Shown: positions 36,349-45,038, counted from the first letter of the stretch. The stretch is 64,000 nucleotides of DNA from Exiguobacterium chiriqhucha RW-2 (GCF_000416965.1 NZ_ATCL01000020.1:186001-250000), one strand, 5' to 3'. Numbers and translations are program-made. The notes: generated by a model from the sequence alone, not told the origin.

Positions 36349-37515
36349 TTAGTCGTCGTCGAACATATACGTTTTTGATTTAGAGGCGACGTTCATGACG
36401 AGCCCGATGGCGATCATGTTCATGATGATCCCGGTCCCACCATAACTGATGAACGGTAACGTCAGACCGGTGATCGGGAGGACGCCGATCGTCATCCCGA
36501 TGTTTTGGAAAATTTGGAACGTGAACATGGCGATGACGGCCGTGACGATGTAGCTTCCGAACGGACTGCTCGCTTCGAGGGCGATATGAATCATTCGGTA
36601 CAAGAACAAGAAGAAAACGATAATCACGATCGCTGCCCCGATAAAGCCATAATGCTCGGCGATGACGGCGAAGATGAAGTCGGTTTGCGACTCAGGAAGA
36701 TAGACGAGCCCTTGTCCATAGCCGGCCCCGAACATTTGGCCAGACCCAATCGCTTGAAGCGATTTGATTAACTGGAACGCCAGGTCATCGGAATACTCAT
36801 ACGGGTAAATCCAAGCTTGGAATCGATTCAAGGCGTGGCCTGGCACGAAACTTTGTAACAACTCGAAATGCGAGAAGAACAAATACATGAAGCCACCGAT
36901 CGTTAAGGCAGCGGCGCTGAACAATCCGAGCAACCACTTCCACCCGATACCAGACACGATGATAATCGCTCCGAGCATCGTAATCAACACGAGCCCTGTG
37001 CCTAAGTCTGGTTGCGTCACAATCAGCGCGAGAGGCGGAATGGCGAGAAGCACCAATTTCATTAATAGCCATGTGTCCTGTTGGGACGAACCGTAGCGTT
37101 TATTATGGTCATAGACGATCGTCGCCATGGAAATAAGTAAGAACAACTTCATGAATTCGGCTGGCTGGAAACTGAAGCCCGGTACGTTATACCAGCCGTA
37201 CGCCCCGTTGATGTTCGGAACGAGAGTCGTATCGCGGAGCGGAATCAAACCGGCTAGTAGCAATAACCCGAAGCCATACAAATACCAGTGTATTTTTCGC
37301 AATTGTTCATATTCGATGGTCATGATGGCGAACATGGCGAAGAACCCAATGATGTAGCGGATTCCTTGGTCAAATGCGAAATTAATATGTTGCAATCGCG
37401 TCGGCAACATCGGTTGGGCCGTATAGATGGCACCTAAACTGATGATCATCAAGAAAAAGACGATTGTCAAAAGTGTTGTGTCTAAACTTTTAAAATAAGA
37501 TTGAATGCGGTTCAT
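36349..37515 (-). CDS. rodA: SEDS glycosyltransferase RodA
   Basis: A 388-residue polytopic membrane protein of the RodA/FtsW/SpoVE family that polymerises peptidoglycan during side-wall growth. About ten transmembrane segments. Conserved motifs include GWYNVPGFSFQPAEFMK, VTQPDLGTGLV (with the catalytic-region Asp), QSQTDFIFAVIAEHYG as PESQTDFIFAVIAEH, and LPFISYGGTGII. Its placement between the YjbO-like gene and fabI replaces the thiamine genes found there in B. subtilis. Confidence 0.94.
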   Translation of the reverse strand: MNRIQSYFKSLDTTLLTIVFFLMIISLGAIYTAQPMLPTRLQHINFAFDQGIRYIIGFFAMFAIMTIEYEQLRKIHWYLYGFGLLLLAGLIPLRDTTLVPNINGAYGWYNVPGFSFQPAEFMKLFLLISMATIVYDHNKRYGSSQQDTWLLMKLVLLAIPPLALIVTQPDLGTGLVLITMLGAIIIVSGIGWKWLLGLFSAAALTIGGFMYLFFSHFELLQSFVPGHALNRFQAWIYPYEYSDDLAFQLIKSLQAIGSGQMFGAGYGQGLVYLPESQTDFIFAVIAEHYGFIGAAIVIIVFFLFLYRMIHIALEASSPFGSYIVTAVIAMFTFQIFQNIGMTIGVLPITGLTLPFISYGGTGIIMNMIAIGLVMNVASKSKTYMFDDD

Positions 37516-37592
37516 GATGAAGTCGTCTCACCCTTTCTCTACGTATTTTATCTTACCGTAAGTTAAAAAAATCGCAATACGTTACGCGCTAG

Positions 37593-37649
37593 TTGACAAA
37601 ACAGACACCATTCTGTAATCTGATAACAGATATTATCACCAGGTACTAA
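37593..37649 (+). promoter_or_regulatory. fabI promoter with FapR-type operator
   Basis: TTGACA (37593-37598), with TGTAAT (37614-37619, 15-bp spacer) as the most likely -10. TTATCACCAGGTACTAA (37633-37649) differs at only 3 of 17 positions from the palindrome before fabH. Shared control by FapR is predicted. Confidence 0.78.
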
Positions 37650-37665
37650 AAAAGGGGAGTTTACG

Positions 37666-38439
37666 ATGTCAATCTATCCAACGTTAACGAATAAGACGTA
37701 TGTCGTCATGGGAATCGCCAATAAACGCTCGATCGCTTGGGGAATCGCGAAGACGCTCGACGCAGCAGGCGCGAAGCTCGTGCTCACATATGCGGGCGAA
37801 CGCTTCAAGTCAGGACTCGAGTCGCTTGCAGCCGACTTGAACGGAGAAGCCTTGCTGTTAGAGTGTGACGTCACGAACGACGAAGCCATCGACACGACGT
37901 TCCGGGCGATTCATGAACAAGCAGGCCCGATTCAAGGGATTGCGCACTCGATCGCATTCGCAGACAAAGAAGCACTCCGCGGTGAATTCTCAGAGATGAC
38001 ACGCGGCCAGTTCGCGCAAGCGCTCGATATTTCGGCATACAGCTTGACGGCTGTCGTCAAAGCGGCCAAACCGTACTTCGCAGAAGATGCATCGGTCATC
38101 ACGCTCACATATCTCGGTGGCGAACGCGTCGTCCCGAACTATAACTTGATGGGTGTCGCCAAGGCGGCGCTCGACTCGAGCGTCAAATATTTGGCAAACG
38201 AGTACGGCCCACACGGCGTCCGCGTCAATGCGATCTCGGCTGGCCCGATTCGGACGTTGTCGGCTAAAGGAGTCGGCGACTTTAACAGCATCTTGTCTGA
38301 ACTCGAGCAAAAAGCGCCATTGCGCCGCAACGTCTCGGTAGAAGAAGTGGCCTCGACCGGCCTGTTCCTCTTGTCGAGCATGGGCAGCGGCGTGACAGGT
38401 GAAGTCATCCACGTCGATAGCGGTTATCACATTTTATAA
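37666..38439 (+). CDS. fabI: Enoyl-ACP reductase (NADH type)
   Basis: A 257-residue SDR-type enzyme completing each fatty-acid elongation cycle. It has the FabI-specific MGIANKRSIAWGIAKTL loop, HSIAFADKEAL, and the catalytic YxxxxxxK pattern as YNLMGVAKAAL, followed by NAISAGPIRTLSAKG. It is the normal target of triclosan-type inhibitors. It has its own promoter with a FapR-like site. Confidence 0.97.
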   Translation: MSIYPTLTNKTYVVMGIANKRSIAWGIAKTLDAAGAKLVLTYAGERFKSGLESLAADLNGEALLLECDVTNDEAIDTTFRAIHEQAGPIQGIAHSIAFADKEALRGEFSEMTRGQFAQALDISAYSLTAVVKAAKPYFAEDASVITLTYLGGERVVPNYNLMGVAKAALDSSVKYLANEYGPHGVRVNAISAGPIRTLSAKGVGDFNSILSELEQKAPLRRNVSVEEVASTGLFLLSSMGSGVTGEVIHVDSGYHIL

Positions 38440-38450
38440 AGATGGGGAAG

Positions 38451-38475
38451 GGCGTAGCGATACGCTCTTTTTTTG
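38451..38475 (+). terminator. Terminator after fabI
   Basis: GGGCGTA-GCGA-TACGCTC followed by T7. Confidence 0.85.
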
Positions 38476-38524
38476 TATTATCGTTGAAGAATTTCGGGTA
38501 AGGACTTGTGAAGGAGGTTGGATC

Positions 38525-38713
38525 ATGGGTCCTTATCAGATTGATTTCACAGTCGTCCAATATGGAAATCGCCAAGTTCAACCAACAGAACGGGCGAATA
38601 TCGAGCCGGTCACACGCATTCAACGTGTCCAACGAATCCGGCCCCGTCAAGAAGAATGGTTAGAAGCCGAACAACAAAACAGCCCCGGTCGTTTCGTCGA
38701 CCGGAGCGTGTAA
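38525..38713 (+). CDS. Hypothetical 62-residue protein
   Basis: A small polar protein (MGPYQIDFTVVQYGNRQVQP...) rich in Gln, Arg and Glu, with no membrane segment and no recognised domain. AAGGAGG at 38511-38517 is ideally spaced before ATG 38525, which is the main evidence that it is translated. It lies between fabI and the convergent YjcG-like gene. Confidence 0.6.
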   Translation: MGPYQIDFTVVQYGNRQVQPTERANIEPVTRIQRVQRIRPRQEEWLEAEQQNSPGRFVDRSV

Positions 38714-38715
38714 TC

Positions 38716-39225
38716 TTATCCGCGGAACCGGAACGTCTCATAGACGTTCCATGTTTCGTTTTCGAGCTCATACATGACGGCCATGCGATTGATCGTCTCC
38801 TCGAAATGCACTTGTTCCATTCGCATCCGTTCGAGCACGTCGAACAGTTCGGCATCGGTCAAGTCTTGACCGATGGTGATATGCGGCAGAAACTCGTATT
38901 TCGGAGGCTGCTTGAGCAGACCGTCGTGCAGTTTGTCGTGAAGCGCCGACAGTTCGCGCGTCGGCAATACTTTTAAGTAGAGGACGTTGTTCGTCGGTGC
39001 GAACGAGCGGACCCCGTCGATTTTCAATTGAACCGGTTTGGTCGAGTCTGCGACTTGCTGGAGATACTCGAGCACTTTCGGCAAATCGGCCTCGTCGATT
39101 TCAGTGCGTTCCTTGATCGTCACGTGAGGTGAGATCAACGCATACTTCGTGTCGTATCGCTTTCGATACGAGTTGGCGAAGTCTTGAACTTGTTTTGATG
39201 GAAATAAGACTACCCCAATCTTCAT
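38716..39225 (-). CDS. yjcG: YjcG-like 2H phosphoesterase (2'-5' RNA ligase-like)
   Basis: A 169-residue 2H phosphoesterase with the two HxT signatures HVTI (SPHVTIKERTEID) and HITI (LPHITIGQDL). It matches the YjcG family of Bacillales. Activity on RNA or nucleotides is inferred from fold only. The ATG at 39225 is preceded on its strand by GGGGGAACTGGA. Confidence 0.92.
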   Translation of the reverse strand: MKIGVVLFPSKQVQDFANSYRKRYDTKYALISPHVTIKERTEIDEADLPKVLEYLQQVADSTKPVQLKIDGVRSFAPTNNVLYLKVLPTRELSALHDKLHDGLLKQPPKYEFLPHITIGQDLTDAELFDVLERMRMEQVHFEETINRMAVMYELENETWNVYETFRFRG

Positions 39226-39320
39226 TCCAGTTCCCCCTTTATAAAGTGGTCTACTTTTTTATGATGACCGATTTATTGAATGAAGTCAAAGCGGGCTTAG
39301 TCTTTTTTTCGAGTTTTCAG

Positions 39321-39391
39321 TATAATAGACATTGAGTACTTCGAGAAGCTCTTCTCGAGATGAAAGGATGTGTAGCGGGAATGTTCCCGCA
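39321..39391 (+). promoter_or_regulatory. PgpA-like gene promoter and two-hairpin leader
   Basis: A perfect -10 TATAAT (39321-39326) without a good -35. The leader holds TCGAGAAG-CT-CTTCTCGA (39341-39358) and then GCGGGA-ATGT-TCCCGC (39375-39390). The only good ribosome-binding sequence, GAAAGG, lies between the two hairpins, while the likely start codon lies beyond the second. Confidence 0.6.
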
Positions 39392-39394
39392 TCT

Positions 39395-39943
39395 ATGATG
39401 AAACATGTACCACACTCACGCGATGTACGCGACGCGGCACGGGCTCGCTTGATTGAACGGGGCGTATCGATCGAATCGATCGCCGAAATCGTCTATCAAA
39501 TGCAAGCACCGTATTCGCCACACTTGTCATTGAAAGACTGCATGGACTCGGTCGAGGCCGTGTTAGATAAACGTGAGCTCCAACACGCGATTCTCGTCGG
39601 GTCGGAACTCGACATGCTCGCCGAGCGCGGGCAATTGTCGGAGCCGCTCTTGTCGATCGTGGCGTCGGATGAAGGGTTGTTCGGTGTCGATGAGACGATT
39701 GCGATCGGGGCCGTCAACACATATGGTTCGATTGCCGTGACGACGTTCGGATACTTAGATAAAGCGAAAATCGGGATCATCAAACAGCTCGACACGAAAA
39801 TGGACGACGGCCAAGTCCATACGTTCATGGATGACCTCGTCGGTGCCATCGCGGCGAACGCCTCAGGTCGGTTGGCGCACCGTCTGCGTGACATGACCGA
39901 CTTCGGCGAAGACGAGATGCGGGAACGGAAAGGGTTGTATTGA
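39395..39943 (+). CDS. Phosphatidylglycerophosphatase A-like protein (YutG)
   Basis: About 182 residues of the PgpA family, which dephosphorylates phosphatidylglycerol phosphate. Matches include RGVSIESIAEIVYQMQ, ESVEAVLDKRE-type SVEAVLDKRELQHAIL, DEGLFGVDETIAIGAVN and HTFMDDLVGAIAANAS. It lacks the membrane helices of E. coli PgpA, as in YutG. The start is uncertain: ATG 39395 fits the family but lies past a hairpin from the ribosome-binding site; ATG 39368 would be inside that site. The stop overlaps the PAP2 start. Confidence 0.87.
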   Translation: MMKHVPHSRDVRDAARARLIERGVSIESIAEIVYQMQAPYSPHLSLKDCMDSVEAVLDKRELQHAILVGSELDMLAERGQLSEPLLSIVASDEGLFGVDETIAIGAVNTYGSIAVTTFGYLDKAKIGIIKQLDTKMDDGQVHTFMDDLVGAIAANASGRLAHRLRDMTDFGEDEMRERKGLY

Positions 39944-40527
39944 TGACTTCTCGCTCACAAGAGCTGGCGATCACCGGGACGATTGGATTCGTTCTCTTCT
40001 CGGTGGTCGTCGTTTTAGGTTGGGTCGTACCGGTCGACCGCTTCGTCACGGCTTCGCTTGAACCGCTCGCTGGACCATTGTTCGTTTATGTGACCGAGCT
40101 CGGCAGTGTGAAAGTGTTGATTGGTCTATCCTTTATTGGCATGCTCTATTTCTTATGGCGAGGGAACCGCTTTGAGGCGTTCCGTTTGCCGATTGTCGTC
40201 ATTGCCACGCTTCTCGTGACACAAGTGTTGAAGCTCGTGTTCGGGGTTGACCGACCGTCAATCGATGCCGCGCTCGACGCGACGACTTATAGCTTCCCGA
40301 GCGGTCATGCCTCTGGATCACTCGCCTTGTACGGTATGCTGGCGATCTTGATGTACCGCCGCAATGAAAACTTGATCGGGTTCGGCTTGCTTGTCGCGAT
40401 GGTGTTGGCCGTCTCGTTCAGCCGGGTCATCTTGAACGTCCACTATTTCAGTGACGTCATCGGCGGGTGGCTCGTCGCGCTCGTCATCGTGGCAGGGTCA
40501 GAAGTAATAAGGAGGAAACGAAATTGA
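39943..40527 (+). CDS. PAP2-family membrane phosphatase
   Basis: A 194-residue integral membrane phosphatase. The three catalytic motifs are present: KLVFGVDRPS, YSFPSGHASGS and SRVILNVHYFSDVIGG. Five to six transmembrane segments. Family members remove phosphate from phosphatidate, phosphatidylglycerol phosphate or undecaprenyl pyrophosphate. Coupled to the PgpA-like gene by a TGATG overlap, which suggests lipid or carrier phosphate metabolism. ATG 39943 is preferred to TTG 39940. Confidence 0.92.
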   Translation: MTSRSQELAITGTIGFVLFSVVVVLGWVVPVDRFVTASLEPLAGPLFVYVTELGSVKVLIGLSFIGMLYFLWRGNRFEAFRLPIVVIATLLVTQVLKLVFGVDRPSIDAALDATTYSFPSGHASGSLALYGMLAILMYRRNENLIGFGLLVAMVLAVSFSRVILNVHYFSDVIGGWLVALVIVAGSEVIRRKRN

Positions 40528-41057
40528 TTTTAGTCTCACAAGTCGAAACATGGTTGTTCATGGACCAAACTCGAGCGGACGCGGCCGACGCCCCGACGAT
40601 TTTGGTCGAAAAAGATGCGTCCGGGGCCAAGTCATTCACGGCGATGCGAACGTTGTTCCAACTCAAGAAGTGGACGGGACAACGCCGCTTCGTGCCGCTC
40701 TTATCGTGCGATGAGACGGCGTATCGAGCCTATGAAGTGTTTCATGTCGACGCGGTCCCGCCGTTCGCCATCCTCGACTCGGGCCGAGTCTTATTAAAGG
40801 ACAACGAAGTGGATGCGGCCTATGCGGTTGCCCTCGACGATGCTGCGCCAAAAACGTACGGTGAACGGCTCGCGTTTGTAGCCGATTATGTGGAGCGGGC
40901 ACTCGGTGAAACGGTCTTGCTCGCCATCGATGAGCCGGTCGCGTCGCATCCTCAGGTGCCGGAAGATGTGTTCGTTCCGGAAAATGTGATGCAGACGAGT
41001 GAACGATTGTTCGCCTGGGCAAACCGACAACAAACGGAGAGGGATGAAGTGAAATGA
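40524..41057 (+). CDS. Unknown protein, 177 residues
   Basis: Starts at TTG 40524, ideally spaced behind AAGGAGGAAA (40509-40518) and overlapping the PAP2 stop. No signal peptide or membrane helix. The pattern ETWLFMDQ...FVPLLSCDETAYRAYEVFHVDAVPPFAILDSGRVL slightly recalls a thioredoxin-like fold (strand, helix, cis-Pro-like VPPFAIL), but there is no CxxC and I do not claim it. Overlaps the next small gene by 4 bp, so it is part of a four-gene operon. Confidence 0.78.
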   Translation: MILVSQVETWLFMDQTRADAADAPTILVEKDASGAKSFTAMRTLFQLKKWTGQRRFVPLLSCDETAYRAYEVFHVDAVPPFAILDSGRVLLKDNEVDAAYAVALDDAAPKTYGERLAFVADYVERALGETVLLAIDEPVASHPQVPEDVFVPENVMQTSERLFAWANRQQTERDEVK

Positions 41058-41245
41058 ACGAGTGGGAACCAAAAATTCAAGAACTTCTCGACGGGACGGT
41101 CGACGAATTCATCGTCCCGAAAGACGATTTTTTGACGGTCCGTTCGCTCTTGGTCGACAAGGGCTGGCTGTTTGAAGTCGTCGGTGAAGCGAAGCACGGC
41201 GGCGTGACGATTTATCGCCGGAACGAATCGGGATCGGCCGTGTGA
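41054..41245 (+). CDS. Hypothetical 63-residue protein
   Basis: A small protein (MNEWEPKIQELLDGTVDEFIVPKDDFLTVRSLL, described only in part) with predicted alpha-beta content and no membrane helix. ATG 41054 overlaps the previous stop, and GAGAGGGATGAAG precedes it. Family not recognised. It ends the PgpA-PAP2 operon. Confidence 0.7.
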   Translation: MNEWEPKIQELLDGTVDEFIVPKDDFLTVRSLLVDKGWLFEVVGEAKHGGVTIYRRNESGSAV

Positions 41246-41338
41246 CTCGATCATATAGAGGTGAGGTGAAGGACTAGTCATCCTTCGCCTTTTTTGCGTA
41301 GAGACAGAAGTTTGGGAAGTCTGTCCCGAAAACCCTGT

Positions 41339-41378
41339 CGTAAACGCTTACATAATCGGAAAGAAACTGTCTTATACT
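41339..41378 (+). promoter_or_regulatory. cre site and promoter of the PRD regulator-PTS operon
   Basis: CGTAAACGCTTACA (41339-41352) matches the CcpA cre consensus TGWAANCGNTNWCA at every position but the first. It overlaps the probable -35 TTACAT (41348-41353); TATACT (41373-41378) is the -10 with a long 19-bp spacer. Carbon catabolite repression is predicted. Confidence 0.78.
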
Positions 41379-41400
41379 AAAGGTGTAGGAGGCCACTACC

Positions 41401-43419
41401 ATGCTACTGAATGAAAAGAGTAAACGAATATTGAGTGTCATCATGCACGAACAGAACGTGACGGTCGAATCACTCGAGTTGATGCTACCGTATTCACGTC
41501 GCACTCTCGAGTATGAGCTCGATCGTATTCAAGAATGGTTGAGCGACTGTGGATTATCGCCGCTCGAACTAGAGGGAACGTCCATAAGGTTGCACGTCAC
41601 ACGTGAGTTGACGGAACGATTTGAACAGGCGGGAGTGATTTGGTCGGAGGAAGAGCGGGAGCTACTCATCGTCTTGTTTACGTTGGTGAACCGGGAGTTC
41701 TTATCCGCCTTTCATTTTCAACAGCTGCTCGATGTCTCGAAATTCACGGTACAGGAAAGTTTGAATGCGGTGAAGCGAAGCGCTGCCCATTTTGGTCTCG
41801 ATTTCGCCTACACCCGGAAAATCGGTTATCACTTTAACGGGCATCCTCAAACCGTCACCTTATATTTGTTTCGAACCATCGAACGGCTCGTGATCCGCTC
41901 GACGAAGGGACGTCTCATTAGCGCAGTACTTGACGACTGGGAAGATGAGTATCATCAACTTCTGAGCCAGATTGAATCGTATGAGACGACACGGCAGTTT
42001 CAATTGGTCGAGAGCCATCGTGAAAAACTCGCCTACTTCCTCTTGTTCGGAAGTCGAGTCGAACTGTTGGCATCAATCGATGAAGAAGACGTCGTCATGG
42101 CGGAGAATACGGACGAAGTGCTTCGAGCCCACTTCAGTCAAGTGCCGCACCTTTGGGTGACGCTCGACTTGTTGATGAAGAGCGGCCCGAAAATCGAGGA
42201 AGACATGGATGAATCGACGCAATACGAATTGTCGAGCGTCATGATGGAAGTGATTGAGCGTTTCGAACTGCTCAGTTGCACGTATATCATCGAACGAGAA
42301 GCGCTTTGTGAGAAACTCGTGCTCCACTCGAAAGCGACGATGCAACGCGTCTACACAGGGCTTGAGGCACCGGAAGAACTGGAACGCTATGTGATGAAAG
42401 AACACCAAGTGCTGAACGTGCTCGTCGAACGTTCGCTCGAACCGTTCCGAAACCGTCTTGGCAAAGACGTGCCGGCGACAGAAGTGATGTATTATACGCT
42501 CCATTTCGCGGCTCATTTGCATCAACAAGGTCAGCATCTCGATGAGCAGCTGAAAGCGATTGTGGTCTGTCCGAGCGGCATTAGCGTCTCGCACATGCTC
42601 GACCACATTTTGAAGAATCAATTCCCGGAGATTATCTTCTTGCCGCCGATCTCACAGCGGGACGTCGCGCAATATGCCCAACTCGTTGATTTGATGTTCA
42701 CGACCGTCCCGTTGCCACGCGACATTCATGCACTGACGAACGTGACGCTCGTCCCGGCCTTGCCGACGCGACTGGAACAAATTCAGTTGAAACGGCAAGT
42801 CGAGCAACGGTTCTTAAAACGGGGCGACCGTGTCGCGATTCAACTCGAAGACGTGCTACAAATCGTCAAACAACATGCGACCGTCACCAATGAACGGCAA
42901 CTGCGCCAAGACTTACGTACGTTACTTTACGCTGACACGACTCAAACTGTACACCAGGGGGGACAGCCGGTGCTAAATGAACTGATCACGCAAGAAAATA
43001 TCCAAGTATTCGATCACATCGACGATTGGCGAACGGCCATCCGTCTCGCGTCCAAGCCGCTCGAAGCGAACGAATCGATTATGACGAGTTATATCGACAC
43101 AATGATTGCCAACGTAGAAGAACATGGACCTTACATTGTGCTCATGCCGGACGTGGCCATCCCACACGCCCGCCCCGAGGATGGGGTGCATCAACTCGGG
43201 ATGAGTGTGCTGAAGGTAGAAGAACCTGTCGTCTTCCCGGACGATAAGCCGGTCCGACTCTTCTTCGTGCTCGCAGCCATCGACCAGACGACACATTTGA
43301 AGGCACTCGCACAACTGACAGAACTTCTCAGCAACGAGGAAGATTTGACGAAATTGTTGTCGGCTCAGACGAGTGACGACATGTTACCGGTCATCAACAA
43401 GTATTCAGAGGAGGAATAA
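41401..43419 (+). CDS. PRD-containing transcriptional regulator with PTS EIIB- and EIIA-like domains
   Basis: A 672-residue BglG/MtlR-type regulator. N-terminal HTH regions (SLELMLPYSRRTLEYELDRI), two PTS regulation domains in the middle, then an EIIB-like domain with Cys390 (VVCPSGISVSHML). A C-terminal EIIA (type-2) domain follows with His589 (VAIPHARPEDG). Activity should be tuned by phosphorylation from HPr and from the cognate transporter. As there is no separate EIIA gene here, its EIIA domain may also phosphorylate the UlaB-like protein; that is inference. It ends 3 bp before that gene. Confidence 0.92.
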   Translation: MLLNEKSKRILSVIMHEQNVTVESLELMLPYSRRTLEYELDRIQEWLSDCGLSPLELEGTSIRLHVTRELTERFEQAGVIWSEEERELLIVLFTLVNREFLSAFHFQQLLDVSKFTVQESLNAVKRSAAHFGLDFAYTRKIGYHFNGHPQTVTLYLFRTIERLVIRSTKGRLISAVLDDWEDEYHQLLSQIESYETTRQFQLVESHREKLAYFLLFGSRVELLASIDEEDVVMAENTDEVLRAHFSQVPHLWVTLDLLMKSGPKIEEDMDESTQYELSSVMMEVIERFELLSCTYIIEREALCEKLVLHSKATMQRVYTGLEAPEELERYVMKEHQVLNVLVERSLEPFRNRLGKDVPATEVMYYTLHFAAHLHQQGQHLDEQLKAIVVCPSGISVSHMLDHILKNQFPEIIFLPPISQRDVAQYAQLVDLMFTTVPLPRDIHALTNVTLVPALPTRLEQIQLKRQVEQRFLKRGDRVAIQLEDVLQIVKQHATVTNERQLRQDLRTLLYADTTQTVHQGGQPVLNELITQENIQVFDHIDDWRTAIRLASKPLEANESIMTSYIDTMIANVEEHGPYIVLMPDVAIPHARPEDGVHQLGMSVLKVEEPVVFPDDKPVRLFFVLAAIDQTTHLKALAQLTELLSNEEDLTKLLSAQTSDDMLPVINKYSEEE

Positions 43420-43422
43420 GTT

Positions 43423-43689
43423 ATGAAAAAGATTTTAGTAGTATGTGGAAACGGGTTAGGATCAAGTTTCATCATGGAGTTGAACGTGAAGAAAGCGCTC
43501 GATCAAATGGGCGCCGAGGCTGAAGTGTCGCATACCGATATCGCGACGGCACGGACGGAACCGGCCGACATCTATCTAGGGGCCAAAGATATCATCGGGA
43601 CGCTCGATGACGGGACGCGCGAAATCGTAGCGCTTGAGAACGTCATGGATATCGAAGGAATCAAAGCTCAACTAGCAGGAAAACTGTAA
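43423..43689 (+). CDS. ulaB: PTS EIIB component, ascorbate/UlaB type
   Basis: An 88-residue phosphocarrier with the loop VVCGNGLGSS; Cys8 is the phosphorylated residue. Fits the SgaB/UlaB family. Phosphate passes to the sugar bound by the EIIC next to it. The substrate (L-ascorbate or a related compound) is inferred from family; no catabolic genes are nearby. Confidence 0.9.
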   Translation: MKKILVVCGNGLGSSFIMELNVKKALDQMGAEAEVSHTDIATARTEPADIYLGAKDIIGTLDDGTREIVALENVMDIEGIKAQLAGKL

Positions 43690-43722
43690 ACGACTTCGGG
43701 GGTCGGGAAGGGGGAACAATGA

Positions 43723-44985
43723 ATGCTTGATTTGATTATGCGAGACATATTGGGGACACCAGCCATCTTGGTCGGTCTCTTCGCGCTGATTGGTCTGTTG
43801 CTTCAAAAGAAAGATGTGGCATCGGTCGTCTCGGGCACACTGAAGACGATTATGGGATTCGTCATCATCGGGGCCGGAGCGGGTGTCATCATTGCGGCGC
43901 TTGATATTTTTGGACAAATGTTCGATGAGGCGTTCAGTATTCGCGGCGTCATCCCAAACAATGAAGCGATCGTCGCGGTCGCCCAAGACGCATTCGGCGT
44001 CGAGACGGCGATGATTATGGTGTTCGGGATGGTCATGAACATCGTGCTCGCTCGGTTCACACCATTCAAGTACATCTTTTTGACAGGACACCATACGTTG
44101 TTCATGGCGAGTTTGCTCGCCGCGATTCTATCAGTATCAGGACTTGAAGGGGTCGTTCTCGTCGCGGTCGGTTCGGTCTTGCTCGGGTTATGTATGGTCC
44201 TGTTCCCGGCGCTTCTGCAACCTTTCGTACGTCAGATCACAGGATCAGACGACTTTGCGATTGGCCACTTCGGTTCGCTCGGGTATTTCGTCTCGGGGAC
44301 GATCGGCAAATATGCCGGTAATAAAGAACACTCGACCGAGCACATCCAAGTTCCGAAACAACTCGGATTCTTGCGCGATACGTCGGTTGCGGTCTCTTTG
44401 ACGATGACGCTCTTGTTCGTAGTCGTCGCCATCTTCGCCGGACCAGGGTTCGTCGAGAGTGAGCTTTCAGGTGGCTCGAACTATATCGTCTTCTCCATCA
44501 TTCAAGCGATCACGTTCGCAGCCGGGGTATACATCGTCCTCGCTGGCGTTCGGATGTTGATTGCCGAAATCGTACCGGCGTTCAAAGGGATCGCCGATAA
44601 GATGGTGCCGAATGCGAAACCGGCGCTTGACTGTCCGACGGTCTTCCCGTTCGCTCCGAACGCGGTCATCATCGGATTCTTGGTCAGCTTTACGGCGGGC
44701 CTCCTCTCGATGTTCTTCCTGCCACTATTCGGTCTTGCCATTATCGTCCCGGGATTGGTCCCGCACTTCTTCACGGGAGCGACGGCAGGTGTGTTCGGCA
44801 ATGCGACGGGAGGGCGCCGCGGGGCGATTTTAGGAGCCTTCGCGAACGGTGTGCTCATCAGCTTCTTGCCGGCACTGCTCCTACCGTTGCTCGGGAACCT
44901 TGGCTTTGAGAGTACGACTTTCGGCGACTCAGACTTTGCGCTCGTCGGGATTCTCATCAGCTGGTTCGTCTCCTTGTTCACATGA
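43723..44985 (+). CDS. ulaA: PTS EIIC component, ascorbate/UlaA type
   Basis: A 420-residue membrane transporter of the SgaT/UlaA family, about eleven transmembrane segments. Recognisable motifs are GTPAILVGLFALIGLLLQ, FTPFKYIFLTGHHTLFMA, FGSLGYFVSG and GATAGVFGNATGGRRGA. It lies 33 bp after ulaB behind AAGGGGGAA and is the last gene of the operon. Confidence 0.94.
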   Translation: MLDLIMRDILGTPAILVGLFALIGLLLQKKDVASVVSGTLKTIMGFVIIGAGAGVIIAALDIFGQMFDEAFSIRGVIPNNEAIVAVAQDAFGVETAMIMVFGMVMNIVLARFTPFKYIFLTGHHTLFMASLLAAILSVSGLEGVVLVAVGSVLLGLCMVLFPALLQPFVRQITGSDDFAIGHFGSLGYFVSGTIGKYAGNKEHSTEHIQVPKQLGFLRDTSVAVSLTMTLLFVVVAIFAGPGFVESELSGGSNYIVFSIIQAITFAAGVYIVLAGVRMLIAEIVPAFKGIADKMVPNAKPALDCPTVFPFAPNAVIIGFLVSFTAGLLSMFFLPLFGLAIIVPGLVPHFFTGATAGVFGNATGGRRGAILGAFANGVLISFLPALLLPLLGNLGFESTTFGDSDFALVGILISWFVSLFT

Positions 44986-45000
44986 AGTTGAATCCAAACG

Positions 45001-45030
45001 AAAGACCACGTCCAAACGGATGTGGTCTTT
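45001..45030 (+). terminator. Terminator of the PTS operon
   Basis: AAAGACCAC and GTGGTCTTT with further ATCC/GGAT-like pairing in the loop; a short T tail follows. Confidence 0.85.
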
Positions 45031-45038
45031 CTACTGTT

